Below are positions 36,176 through 44,684 of a DNA stretch of 64,000 bases, piece by piece; positions within the stretch are counted from its first letter, which is position 1; the number at the start of each line of letters is the position of its first letter. Both the position numbers and the translations under genes were made by a program. The stretch covers positions 372,001 to 436,000 of the forward strand of contig CAWIZO010000012.1 in the NCBI GenBank assembly GCA_963840665.1. The letters are read 5' to 3'. Below the pieces are notes generated by a model, which saw only the letters and a program-made list of their open reading frames with translations, was not told where the DNA came from and ran no database searches. The DNA is from DATFTE01 sp963840665. Lineage in GTDB: Bacteria > Acidobacteriota > Terriglobia > Terriglobales > Acidobacteriaceae.

Positions 36176-36192
36176 TGTCTCAAAATGCCAAG
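36176..36192. promoter_or_regulatory. TGTCTCA half-site (site B)
   Basis: TGTCTCA followed by AAATGCCAA: an intact left arm, with only TG of the right arm (TGAGACA) kept at the expected place. It lies 27 bp upstream of the kinase start. Its CTCAAAATG is also the exact inverse of CATTTTGAG at 36227-36235. Confidence 0.35.
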
Positions 36193-36221
36193 TACTTGAA
36201 TATAAGGGAAAAGTAGCTTGC

Positions 36222-36238
36222 GATCTCATTTTGAGTCA
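36222..36238. promoter_or_regulatory. Putative NtrC-type enhancer site (site C)
   Basis: GATCTCA-TTT-TGAGTCA: the core TCTCA-N3-TGAG is perfectly palindromic. It lies about 220 bp upstream of the sigma-54 promoter of the chemotaxis operon. Confidence 0.5.
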
Positions 36239-36292
36239 AGGGAATAAGGTCCTCTCTAGTTACTTGAGAATGTCCCACAGCAGCGCTCTGAC

Positions 36293-36309
36293 TGTCTCAA
36301 GCTGAGAGT
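36293..36309. promoter_or_regulatory. Putative NtrC-type enhancer site (site D)
   Basis: TGTCTCA-AGC-TGAGAGT, the best palindrome of the set (5 of 7 positions in the right arm). It lies 148 bp upstream of the -24 element at 36441, a standard enhancer distance. Confidence 0.55.
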
Positions 36310-36439
36310 TTCCGGGGTCTTATGAGACGAATTTCTCCCCTCCGGAGGCCCTTTTTGAATCGTTTAGAAGCTATCTAAGTAACTCATTTTGTGTGGCTTA
36401 ACCAGCCATAAACCTTAGTACCTCCCCTCCCCCCAAAGC

Positions 36440-36455
36440 TGGCATAGACATTGCT
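36440..36455 (+). promoter_or_regulatory. Sigma-54 promoter of the TonB-chemotaxis operon
   Basis: TGGCATAGACATTGCT fits TGGCACG-N4-TTGCW at both the -24 (TGGCA) and -12 (TTGCT) blocks, with GG and GC exactly 10 bp apart. The start site would be near 36466, 25 nt before the GTG of the first gene. Confidence 0.8.
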
Positions 36456-36490
36456 TTGACCATCAGTACCGTTTTCTCCCTGGAGGAATT

Positions 36491-36853
36491 GTGTCTCGGC
36501 AATCGATAGGGCAATGGCTTACCACTGGAGTGTTGGCTGTCGCCACTGTTTTGGCCGGCGCAAGTCTGGTCTCCAACCCGGCGAGCGCGCAGCAACAGGA
36601 CGAACTGACGCGCAAAGTTAAGTTCAAAGTCGCTCCCATCTATCCCGATGTCGCCAAGCGCATGAACATTACGGGGGTGGTGAAGGTCGCGGTGGTGGTT
36701 GCGCCGAACGGCACACTCAGGACCACCAAGGTCGTCGGTGGACACCCGCTTTTGGCCAGCGCCGCCCTCGATGCCCTTAAGAAATGGAAGTTTGAACCGG
36801 CTTCGGAAGAAAGCAGCGGGATCGTGGAGTTCAAGTTCGAGCCTCAGAACTAA
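36491..36853 (+). CDS. Secreted single-domain TonB-C protein heading the chemotaxis operon
   Basis: 120 aa. A signal peptide (cleavage expected near PASAQ, residue 34) is followed directly by a TonB C-terminal-type domain (VKFKVAPIYPDVAKRMNITGVVKVAVVVAPNGTLRTTKVVGGHPLLASAALDALKKWKFEP). It lacks the membrane anchor and linker of an energy-transducing TonB, so the domain alone would be periplasmic. GGAGGA precedes the GTG at 36491. It is 59 bp ahead of the MCP and first behind the sigma-54 promoter, so it probably works with that receptor, perhaps as a cell-wall or ligand-binding partner. That role is inference. Confidence 0.8.
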   Translation: MSRQSIGQWLTTGVLAVATVLAGASLVSNPASAQQQDELTRKVKFKVAPIYPDVAKRMNITGVVKVAVVVAPNGTLRTTKVVGGHPLLASAALDALKKWKFEPASEESSGIVEFKFEPQN

Positions 36854-36912
36854 CGGAAAATCTTGGCGGCACGAAGCCGCAGCGCGCGTACGAGTCAGGG
36901 AGGAACCGCAAA

Positions 36913-38904
36913 ATGACGATTGGCAAGAAACTCTATGTGAACTTCGGAGCCGTCCTTGCGATGGTCGTGGTGCTGTTCCTCGTGACCTACGTCGCCGTGC
37001 AACGGGAACACAGCGCCAAGGCCTCTGCCTCTCAGGCTCTGGAACTGGCCGACGCCACCGACCGCGTCAAGTTTCAAATGATGCAGAACCGACTTTACCT
37101 GAGCAACTACCTGCTCAGTGGCGACAGCCGCGAAGTCGATCGGATGAACGAAGGCGTCCGCAACTTGACTGAGAAACTGCAGGCTGCGGAAGGTCTTGCC
37201 AACTCCGATCAACAACGCACCGCCCTCGACAAAGTTCTGCAAACCGAAGAAAGCTGGGCTAAAGAGTTCGCCGCTCCCCTGGTTGAGAAGCGAAAAGAAG
37301 TCGACGAAGGCAATGCCACCGTCGCCGAACTGCAGATCTTCTACCTCCAGAAAGACGCTTCTTCCTGGGTCAAGACGTCGACGGAATATCTCGACAGCGC
37401 CGATCAGGAAAGCAAACGAGTTCTCGAACAGCGCCGCAAGTCGGATGAAACGGCCGCAACGGCCACTATTGTTATCGCTCTGCTGAGTACGATCCTCGCT
37501 CTTGCTCTGGGAACCTTCATCGCCTATACGACGGCGAAATCCATCACCGGTGCCCTTAACAGCTTGATCGGTGTGGCCCAGCAGATCGGCGATGCCGGAG
37601 ACCTCGATCATCAGATCGATATCAACCGCAACGACGAAATTGGACAACTGGCCCGTACCTTCGCCGGTATGGTCACCTATCTGAAAGAGATGGCATCGGT
37701 ATCGGAAGCCATCGCCGGCGGAAATCTGACCGTCGAAGTTCAGCCGCGCTCGAAGAACGACACCCTCGGCCATGCCTTCACGCGCATGATCGACGGCCTG
37801 CGCAACCTGGTACGCAACGTTCGCGACGCTTCTTCGCAGGTAGCGAGCGCCTCTTCGCAGGTCGCGGGAGCCTCTGACGAATCCGCCAAGATCAGCCTGC
37901 AGACTTCTTCCGCTATCGATGAAGTCACCAGCACCATGCACGAAATGAGCGTCAACGTGCAGAATATGGTGAAGAGCACACAGACTCAGGCTTCGAGCGT
38001 CAGCGAAACGTCGGCCTCGATCGACCAGATGGTCGCCTCGATTCAACGCGTCGCCGACACCGCGAAAGTTCTGCTCGACATTTCGAACCGCTCGCGTGAA
38101 GAAGTGCACAGCGGTATCACCACCATGGACAAGGCCACCGACGGCCTGAATAAGATCAACACCACAATTCGGGCCTCAGGCGAAATCATCGACGTCCTCG
38201 GACAGCGCGCCGACGACATCGGCAAGATTATCGAAGTCATCGACGATCTCGCCGAGCAGACGAACCTTCTGGCATTGAACGCCGCTATCGAAGCCGCCCG
38301 CGCCGGAGAGCATGGACTCGGATTCGCCGTGGTCGCGGACGAAGTCCGCAAGCTAGCGGAGAAATCGGCGCAGTCCACGAAAGAGATTTCCGAACTCATC
38401 CAGAGCATCCAGAAAGAAGCCCGCAAAGCGGTCGAGAACATGGAACGCAGCACCGGCATCGTGAACGAAGGCCTGGGACTTGGGGCGGAACTCAACGGCG
38501 CGCTGCGCAAGATCTCGAACGTGGTCACCGAAGTTTACAAGTTCGCCCAGGAGATCGGCGCTGCCACGAACGAGCAGTCGCACGGCTCGTCGCAGATCGC
38601 CCGCGCCACGACTCGTCTCAACGAAATCACCCACGAAATCAACTCGGCGGTCGAAGAGCAGGCCTCGGGAGCGCAAGCCGTGGTCAAGGCCATGGAGCGC
38701 ATGCGGGAACTGGTGCAGCAAACGACCTCCGGTTCTACCGAACTCGCGGCATCCGCCGAACAGATGTCGAAGATGTCGCGCGACCTGCTGGAATCGATGG
38801 ACCGCTTCGTACTCGAGCAACTGGAACGGGCAGTTTCGCGGCAAGAGGAACGCTCCGGCAACAGGGGCAACGCACGCCACGCTACTGCCGGGGCTCGCGG
38901 CTAA
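36913..38904 (+). CDS. Methyl-accepting chemotaxis protein with CHASE3-like sensor
   Basis: 663 aa. TM1 is at about 10-31, followed by a ~155-aa helical periplasmic domain (QNRLYLSNYLLSGDSREVDRM..., CHASE3-like four-helix bundle), TM2 near 190-212 and HAMP to about 265. A second helical stretch leads into the long signalling hairpin, with the tip at IIEVIDDLAEQTNLLALNAAIEAARAGEHGLGFAVVADEVRKLAEKS. No NWETF-type pentapeptide for CheR docking is present at the C-terminus. GGGAGGA lies ahead of ATG 36913. It is the only receptor in the cluster, so the downstream CheA complex is probably dedicated to it. Confidence 0.95.
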   Translation: MTIGKKLYVNFGAVLAMVVVLFLVTYVAVQREHSAKASASQALELADATDRVKFQMMQNRLYLSNYLLSGDSREVDRMNEGVRNLTEKLQAAEGLANSDQQRTALDKVLQTEESWAKEFAAPLVEKRKEVDEGNATVAELQIFYLQKDASSWVKTSTEYLDSADQESKRVLEQRRKSDETAATATIVIALLSTILALALGTFIAYTTAKSITGALNSLIGVAQQIGDAGDLDHQIDINRNDEIGQLARTFAGMVTYLKEMASVSEAIAGGNLTVEVQPRSKNDTLGHAFTRMIDGLRNLVRNVRDASSQVASASSQVAGASDESAKISLQTSSAIDEVTSTMHEMSVNVQNMVKSTQTQASSVSETSASIDQMVASIQRVADTAKVLLDISNRSREEVHSGITTMDKATDGLNKINTTIRASGEIIDVLGQRADDIGKIIEVIDDLAEQTNLLALNAAIEAARAGEHGLGFAVVADEVRKLAEKSAQSTKEISELIQSIQKEARKAVENMERSTGIVNEGLGLGAELNGALRKISNVVTEVYKFAQEIGAATNEQSHGSSQIARATTRLNEITHEINSAVEEQASGAQAVVKAMERMRELVQQTTSGSTELAASAEQMSKMSRDLLESMDRFVLEQLERAVSRQEERSGNRGNARHATAGARG

Positions 38905-38918
38905 GCCGGAGACCGCAC

Positions 38919-39431
38919 ATGAACCGCGAACTCCATATCGTCGGATTTCAGGTAGGTCGCGAGACCTATGGCGTCCCTATCACTTCCCTGCACGAAATCG
39001 TGCGCGTGCCAGAAATCACCGCCGTCCCCGATGCTCCCACGTACATGGAAGGCGTCATCAATCTGCGCGGCAAGATCGTGTCCGTCATCGACCTGCGCAA
39101 ACGCTTTGCCGAGAAGAAAATCAGCACGTCGCGGCAGAACCGTATTCTGGTGGTCGAACATAACGGACGTCTCGCAGGACTGATCGTCGATTCCGCTTCT
39201 GAAGTGCTGAAGATCTCCTCCACCGATGTCGAACCGCCCCCAGCAACATTTCAGGATGGCGGTCTGAATTGCGTCACCGGACTGGGAAAATATCAAGGAA
39301 GGCTGATCGTTCTCCTCGACATGGGCAGGCTGCTCGAATTCAGCGGACTTCGCCAGCAGGGTTCGGCAAGCGAGAGCAAAGCACAGAAGCCCGCCGCGCC
39401 TGAGACGCGTGGTGCAGCCGCGGGAAGATAG
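38919..39431 (+). CDS. cheW: CheW coupling protein
   Basis: 170 aa. One CheW domain (IVGFQVGRETYGVPITSLHEIVRVPEITAVPDAPTYMEGVINLRGKIVSVIDLRKRF ... GLIVDSASEVLKI) links receptor and CheA. The last ~25 residues are Ala/Lys-rich. It follows the MCP by 14 bp with CGGAG ahead. Confidence 0.95.
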   Translation: MNRELHIVGFQVGRETYGVPITSLHEIVRVPEITAVPDAPTYMEGVINLRGKIVSVIDLRKRFAEKKISTSRQNRILVVEHNGRLAGLIVDSASEVLKISSTDVEPPPATFQDGGLNCVTGLGKYQGRLIVLLDMGRLLEFSGLRQQGSASESKAQKPAAPETRGAAAGR

Positions 39432-39463
39432 CAGTGAAACGTTAACGGCAACAACATACACAC

Positions 39464-40369
39464 ATGAGCACAACTGGCCTCAACGCCCAACTTACCGACG
39501 CCGAGCTCAAACTGCTGCAGGCACTCGTCTATCAGGAGTGCGGCATGCACTTCGATGAACGCCGGGCCCCGTTTCTGCAAGACCGCTTGCAGCGGCGGCT
39601 GCGCGAGCGCCAGATGGATTCTTTCTACAGCTACTACCGCCTGCTGATCAGCGATCAAGGCAAGCAGGAATTGGCGCAGCTGCTCGAGAATCTCACGGTC
39701 AACGAGACCAGTTTCTTCCGCAACAAGGCGCAACTCGAACTTTTTCAGAAATACATTTTCGAAGATCTCCTGCGCCGCAAACAGGAGCGCCGCGATTACT
39801 CCATCCGCATCTGGAGCGCGGGATGCTCCACGGGGCAGGAAGCTTACACGCTCGCCATGCTCATGGCCGATGGCCTGGCCTATTACTACATGCGCAACCC
39901 GCTTCCATTCGATATGCCGACGCCAAAGCCCCTGATTCCTCCTCCGTGGAAGGTGGAGATTCTAGCTAGCGATATTAGCTACTCGGTCTTGCGCGCGGGG
40001 CAAGAAGGCATTTACACAGAAAATCAGATGGCCTCGGTCGATTACGGATACCGCCTGCGCTATTTCGACAAGCTGGGAGAGCGCTACGCGGTGAAGAAAG
40101 CTGTTAAGGAACTGGTTCATTTCGACTTTCACAATTTGAAGACCGAATATCTACCCCAGCGCAACGACATCATCTTCTGCCGCAACGTCATGATGTACTT
40201 CGACGAAGCCGAACAGAAACGCCTGGTCACCAAGTTTGCCCGCTGCCTGAATTCCGACGGCTATCTCTTCGTCGGACACGCCGAGAGCCTGCTGGGGTTG
40301 ACCGAAAAGTTTGCCATGGTGCACCGCAATAGCGGCACCGCGTATCAGCGAGTTGAGGTGGCTGAGTGA
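39464..40369 (+). CDS. cheR: CheR chemotaxis methyltransferase
   Basis: 301 aa. N-terminal helical domain 10-85, SAM-binding motif IRIWSAGCSTGQEAYTLAM near residue 118, and the intact NDIIFCRNVMMYFD near 225, unlike the second CheR at 27221. SAM-dependent methylation of receptor glutamates resets sensitivity. It overlaps CheA by GTGA at 40366-40369. Confidence 0.95.
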   Translation: MSTTGLNAQLTDAELKLLQALVYQECGMHFDERRAPFLQDRLQRRLRERQMDSFYSYYRLLISDQGKQELAQLLENLTVNETSFFRNKAQLELFQKYIFEDLLRRKQERRDYSIRIWSAGCSTGQEAYTLAMLMADGLAYYYMRNPLPFDMPTPKPLIPPPWKVEILASDISYSVLRAGQEGIYTENQMASVDYGYRLRYFDKLGERYAVKKAVKELVHFDFHNLKTEYLPQRNDIIFCRNVMMYFDEAEQKRLVTKFARCLNSDGYLFVGHAESLLGLTEKFAMVHRNSGTAYQRVEVAE

Positions 40370-42507
40370 CACAGCATTCAGACGAACGCGGCGCAGAGTT
40401 GCGCGAGCTGTTCTTCGAAAGCGCGCAGGAATTGCTGCAGGCGCTTAACGAAGAAGCGCTCAAACTCGAAAAGCGCCCCGGTGACACCGAAACTGTGCGC
40501 AGCATCCGCCGCGCCGTGCATACCCTTAAAGGGGATGCGGCCGCCTGCGGATATCGCGAACTTTCGGAACTCGCGCATGAACTCGAAGATGCGCTGGGGA
40601 TGGAGACCGCCTCCGGCCACGCGTCGCTTGCCGATGTCGCTTTCGCCGCCGCCGATGCCTTCAGCGCGATGCTGACGGCTTACCGCAAGAAACACAAGTT
40701 GCCATCGGTCGAAGCCGTGCACAAGATGATCCGCGAGCTGGCGGCTTCGCCCGCTACCGGAAAAGGTCGCAAGAAAAAAGCGCAAACTCCGGTATCCGCC
40801 GCCGTCTGGACTGAATACGAAAAGCTGGCGGTGCAGAACGCTTTCAGCCGCGGCAAGCGCGTCTTTCATATTGCCGCGCAGGTCGACTCGCACTGCGCCA
40901 TGCCGATCGCCGCGCGTCAACTGGTGCTCAACGGCCTCACCTCTGCCGGTGAGATCCTCGCCTCGCGTCCTGAAAACGGTTCGGCCGAGAGCACGCAGCG
41001 CCTGGAATTTCTGCTGGCCAGCGACAAATCGGCCGAGACCATCGCAGGCAAGTGCAAGATTCCGACTGTCATCGCTCATGTCAAAGTAGAAGCGCTCAAG
41101 GGAAAAGTCGCCCGCAAAAAGGCCGCCTCGCAGGAAGTGCTTTCCGAAGTTGCGGTCGAAGAACTCACGCAGCCCGCCGTGCTTCCTGCTGCTGCAATCC
41201 CCGTTGAAGAGCCGGAGCCGGAAGGCCGCCCGCAAGCTTCGCTCACCTCCGCGGAAAACATCTTGCGCGTCGATGCCGAGCGCATTGATAACGTCCTGAA
41301 CCTGGTGGGCGAGTTGATCATCGGCAAGTCGATGCTGCAGCAAGCTCTGAACGAATTCGCGCGTATTTATCCGAAGGAAGCGATCCGGGGAAAATTCGCC
41401 GACGCCATGTCCTTCCAGGCGCGCGTGCTGAACGATCTGCAGCGCTCCGTGATGAAGATCCGCATGGTCCCGGTCGAGCAACTGTTCCGCCGCTTCCCGC
41501 GCATGGTGCGCGACGTCGCCAAGCAGTGCAATCGCCAGGTCGACCTCGTCCTCAGCGGAGAAGACACCGATCTTGATAAAAGCATTCTCGACGCCATCGC
41601 CGAGCCCTTAACTCACCTCGTGCGTAACGCGGTCGGGCACGGAATCGAAAGCGCCGCAGACCGCCAGAAAGCCGGCAAGCCGGCGCATGGCACCGTACGC
41701 CTCGACGCCTATCACCACGGCAATCAGGTGATCGTCGAAGTCACCGATGATGGGCACGGGATTGATATTCAGAAGGTGAAAAAGAAAGCGGTCGAGCAGC
41801 AGATTGTCGCAGCCGATGACATCGCGCGCATGACCGAAGCCGAAATCATGAACCTGGTCTTCCGTCCGGGTTTCAGCACTGCCGACGAAATCACCGAGGT
41901 CGCCGGACGCGGCGTGGGACTCGACGTCGTACAAAGCGTACTGCATCGCCTGAAGGGTACGGTCAGCATCGAAACTCGCGCCGGGCAAGGCACTACGTTC
42001 CGCCTTAAGCTGCCGCTGACGCTGGCCATCATCAAGGCCTTGTTATTCCGCGTGGAGCAACGGCTCTACGCCATCCCCCTGAATACCGTCGCGGAGATCG
42101 CCCGCGCGCACGAATCCGACTTACATCAAGTGGATAACTACGAAGTCCTGCAGATGCGCAACCAGGTCTTGCCGCTGCTGCGTCTCGGACGCCCGCAGCA
42201 AAATCTCGATGGCCCGCGCACCGGCAAGGTCTTTGTGCTCGTCATCCACGTAAGCGAAAGGAAGCTGGGGTTGATCGTCGACTCGCTCGAAGGTGAGGAG
42301 GAACTGGTGATCAAGGCTCTGGACGACCAGACCATCGCGACCGATCTGGTCAGCGGTGCATCGATTCTGGGTGACGGACGAGTTGTGCTGGTCTTGAATC
42401 TCGCGGCAGTTGTCGAACGCTATTCCAAAATTCGTCCGGGCGACGGCGAAGTCGCTTCCGGTTTGCTACTTCCGCGAAGCTTCGTTGCGACGGAGGTGCG
42501 GCAATGA
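40366..42507 (+). CDS. cheA: CheA chemotaxis histidine kinase
   Basis: 713 aa, domains P1-P5. The HPt P1 (1-115) carries the phospho-His in AVHTLKGDAAACGY. A P2-like domain spans about 145-240, P3 dimerisation about 305-365 (ILRVDAERIDNVLNLVGELIIGKSMLQQAL), P4 ATPase about 370-560 (G box DDGHGID, F/G2 FRPGFSTADEITEVAGRGVGLDVV) and P5 CheW-like to the end. The N-box reads HLVRNAVGHGIES where nearly all CheA have DHGIE: the Asn is kept, but Asp is replaced by Gly. GTG start overlapping cheR. It phosphorylates CheB and CheY encoded next. Confidence 0.95.
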   Translation: MTQHSDERGAELRELFFESAQELLQALNEEALKLEKRPGDTETVRSIRRAVHTLKGDAAACGYRELSELAHELEDALGMETASGHASLADVAFAAADAFSAMLTAYRKKHKLPSVEAVHKMIRELAASPATGKGRKKKAQTPVSAAVWTEYEKLAVQNAFSRGKRVFHIAAQVDSHCAMPIAARQLVLNGLTSAGEILASRPENGSAESTQRLEFLLASDKSAETIAGKCKIPTVIAHVKVEALKGKVARKKAASQEVLSEVAVEELTQPAVLPAAAIPVEEPEPEGRPQASLTSAENILRVDAERIDNVLNLVGELIIGKSMLQQALNEFARIYPKEAIRGKFADAMSFQARVLNDLQRSVMKIRMVPVEQLFRRFPRMVRDVAKQCNRQVDLVLSGEDTDLDKSILDAIAEPLTHLVRNAVGHGIESAADRQKAGKPAHGTVRLDAYHHGNQVIVEVTDDGHGIDIQKVKKKAVEQQIVAADDIARMTEAEIMNLVFRPGFSTADEITEVAGRGVGLDVVQSVLHRLKGTVSIETRAGQGTTFRLKLPLTLAIIKALLFRVEQRLYAIPLNTVAEIARAHESDLHQVDNYEVLQMRNQVLPLLRLGRPQQNLDGPRTGKVFVLVIHVSERKLGLIVDSLEGEEELVIKALDDQTIATDLVSGASILGDGRVVLVLNLAAVVERYSKIRPGDGEVASGLLLPRSFVATEVRQ

Positions 42508-43598
42508 GCGCCCCTGTTCGCGTGCTGGTGGTCGACGATTCCGCGTTGATGCGCAAGATGATTCCGCAGATCCTGCAGCAGGACGACTCCATCCAGGTCG
42601 TCGGCACCGCGATGGATGGCAACTTCGGCTTGAAGAAAATCGAAGAATTGAAGCCGCAGGTCATCACGCTCGATCTCGAGATGCCCGGCATGGGCGGCAT
42701 CGACATGCTGAAGCAGATCATGAGACGTCATCGCCTGCCCGTCATCGTTGTAAGTTCGCACAGCACGGAAGGCGCCTCGGTCACCATGAAGGCTCTCTCG
42801 CTCGGCGCCTTTGACTTCGTCGCCAAGCCCGTCGATGTTTCCTCGCGCATGCCGGAGATCGGACTGGAGTTGATCAACAAGATCAAAGCCGCCGCGCAGA
42901 TTCGAGGATACCAGGCAAAGCCGGTTGCGGAAGCCGTGCGCCCTTCGCAAAAGGCGACGCCCAGCCGGCTCCGGAAACCCAGCCGCGTGGTCGCGATCGG
43001 TATCTCTACCGGCGGTCCCAACTCGCTGCAGTTCGCGCTCTCGCAGTTGCCGGCGGATTTCCCGGGCACACTGGTCATCGTGCAGCACATGCCCGAAGGC
43101 TTCACCGAAATGTTCGCCAAGCGTCTGGACGAAATCTGCGCCATCTCTGTCAAAGAAGCGCAATCGGGAGACATGCTCCTCGCAGGACGCGCACTGGTTT
43201 GCCCTGGCAGCCGTCACCTGAAGGTCAAGCGTCTGCCTCTTGGAGACGTTGCGGTATTGAGCGACGAGCCGCGAGTCAATGGACATCGTCCCTCGGCCGA
43301 CGTGCTGTTCAAAAGCGTCGCCGAAGAATTCGGACGTCAGGGCATTGCCGTGCTGATGACAGGCATGGGCGAAGACGGCGCGCAAGGGATGGGTATCGTA
43401 AAAGCAGCCGGAGGCATGACCATCGCACAGAGCGAAGAATCATGCGTGGTCTACGGAATGCCAAAAGCCGCAATCGAACGCGGATACGCGGTTCGCGTGG
43501 TAGGGCTCGACGCCATGGCCAATACCCTGCAGGCGCAATGCGCGCCTGAAGACGATGGCCAGGATTTTGGAAAGGCAATTGGAGCGGGACGACATTAG
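42504..43598 (+). CDS. cheB: CheB methylesterase response regulator
   Basis: 364 aa. Receiver 1-125 (VDDSALMRKM, phospho-Asp in VITLDLEMPGMGG, Lys in FVAKPV), a linker, then the methylesterase domain 160-350. Its catalytic Ser is in AIGISTGGPNSL, His in IVQHMPEGF and Asp in MTGMGEDGAQG. It removes methyl groups added by CheR. ATGA overlap with cheA gives tight coupling. Confidence 0.96.
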   Translation: MSAPVRVLVVDDSALMRKMIPQILQQDDSIQVVGTAMDGNFGLKKIEELKPQVITLDLEMPGMGGIDMLKQIMRRHRLPVIVVSSHSTEGASVTMKALSLGAFDFVAKPVDVSSRMPEIGLELINKIKAAAQIRGYQAKPVAEAVRPSQKATPSRLRKPSRVVAIGISTGGPNSLQFALSQLPADFPGTLVIVQHMPEGFTEMFAKRLDEICAISVKEAQSGDMLLAGRALVCPGSRHLKVKRLPLGDVAVLSDEPRVNGHRPSADVLFKSVAEEFGRQGIAVLMTGMGEDGAQGMGIVKAAGGMTIAQSEESCVVYGMPKAAIERGYAVRVVGLDAMANTLQAQCAPEDDGQDFGKAIGAGRH

Positions 43599-43655
43599 TG
43601 GAACGTGGCAGGTTCTGCTGCCTGAAAAGATTGGAATCAGCTGGAGGAGGTTGTT

Positions 43656-44096
43656 ATGGAGCAGTTCGCACCTGTAAAACGCAGTAAAGACGGCCAACCG
43701 GTTCGCTACCTCGTGGTAGACGACTCGGTCTTCGCACGCAAGAACCTGGCTCGCATGATTGAAACATTCGGCGGGCAACTTGCAGGGGAAGCGGGCGACG
43801 GCATGACCGCCATCACTGAATACGAGCGCACCAATCCCGACATCGTGCTCATGGATATCACCATGCCGCAGATGGAAGGCATTGAAGCCGCCGAGAAAAT
43901 CGTGCGAGCACATCCTGAAGCGCGCATCGTCATGGTGTCTTCCGTGGGTTACCAGGAAAACATTGTGGCTGCGTTGCAGCGGGGCGCCCGCCACTTCGTG
44001 CAGAAGCCGGTGAAGCCGGAAGTTCTCTACGAAGTCATCAAGTACGTATTGGGAGAAGACGGATCCGTGGCTCAAGCCGCGGGCGCGGGGGCCTAG
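43656..44096 (+). CDS. cheY: CheY-type single-domain response regulator
   Basis: 146 aa. Receiver with acidic pair in VVDDSVFARK, Asp in IVLMDITMPQMEG and Lys in FVQKPVKPE. About 15 residues precede the fold and an Ala/Gly-rich tail follows it. A strong GGAGGAGG precedes ATG 43656. As output of the CheA system it could act on a motor, type IV pili or another target. No flagellar or pilus genes are in the window, so the target is open. Confidence 0.9.
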   Translation: MEQFAPVKRSKDGQPVRYLVVDDSVFARKNLARMIETFGGQLAGEAGDGMTAITEYERTNPDIVLMDITMPQMEGIEAAEKIVRAHPEARIVMVSSVGYQENIVAALQRGARHFVQKPVKPEVLYEVIKYVLGEDGSVAQAAGAGA

Positions 44097-44098
44097 TC

Positions 44099-44599
44099 AT
44101 GAAGATGGAGTTGATCCAGCCGTTTATCAACGCGGCCGATGCCGTGTTGGCGCAGGGCTTACAATCCCCTACGTCGATCGGCAGCCTCAGTATGGAAGAG
44201 GAAGCCTACCGCCGCAAAGGCGTGGCCGCACTGGTGTGGGTGACGGGCGACATCGAAGGCCGCATCATCTTCGATCTCGATCCGCAGACCGCCGTGCGCA
44301 TCGCCAGCCGTCTCGCCGGCGCGGAGCTTCCGGAATCTGATGCATTGGTCCGCGAAGCCATCTGCGAGATGGCCAACCAGACCATCGGCAACGCCATTAC
44401 CGCTTTGAACGATCAGGGATTCCATTTCCGCGTGCACCCTCCCGTCATGCACACTGCCGACCACGGCCCGCGCAGCAGTGAAGACACCGAGGCGGTCGTG
44501 ATCTGCTTCGAAACCAGCGGCGGAAATGTCTTCATGAACATCGCCCTGCGTTACAACCGCCGCCGCCAGGGAGAGCGCGCCGCCGCCGCCGGCGAATAG
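44099..44599 (+). CDS. cheX: CheX-type CheY-P phosphatase
   Basis: 166 aa. The conserved helix ALVREAICEMANQTIGNAI holds the catalytic E-x2-N pair of the CheC/CheX/FliY family. One such helix per protein, with the surrounding sheet (RIIFDLDPQTAVRIASRLAG; NVFMNIALRY), points to the dimeric CheX. It speeds dephosphorylation of CheY-P. It begins 2 bp after the CheY stop, so the two are co-expressed, and it closes the operon. Confidence 0.88.
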   Translation: MKMELIQPFINAADAVLAQGLQSPTSIGSLSMEEEAYRRKGVAALVWVTGDIEGRIIFDLDPQTAVRIASRLAGAELPESDALVREAICEMANQTIGNAITALNDQGFHFRVHPPVMHTADHGPRSSEDTEAVVICFETSGGNVFMNIALRYNRRRQGERAAAAGE

Positions 44600-44627
44600 T
44601 CTAATATTCTTAAACGATTGAGGATCT

Positions 44628-44655
44628 ATCCTGAGCCCGAAAGGGCGAAGGATCT
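44628..44655. repeat. Dispersed palindromic repeat, copy 1
   Basis: ATCCTGAGCCCGAAAGGGCG followed by AAGGATCT, able to fold on itself. Related copies are at 62947-62977, 60785-60811 and 63573-63598. It lies between the ends of the convergent cheX and propeller genes and may act as a terminator. Confidence 0.7.
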
Positions 44656-44684
44656 GGAGGGCACTCACGGCACTCCAGGACGAT

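Larger units (their letters stand above)
36150..36490. other. 341-bp divergent regulatory region of the kinase and chemotaxis operons
   Basis: There are no protein genes. The region holds three copies of the TGTCTCA-type element, a sigma-54 promoter for the rightward operon at 36440-36455 and A/T-rich stretches. I see no clear sigma-54 promoter for the leftward kinase operon. Confidence 0.6.

Noticed and set aside
36895..38109. 404-codon minus-strand frame
   Set aside because: Antisense to the MCP gene, with composition explained by codon bias of the real gene.
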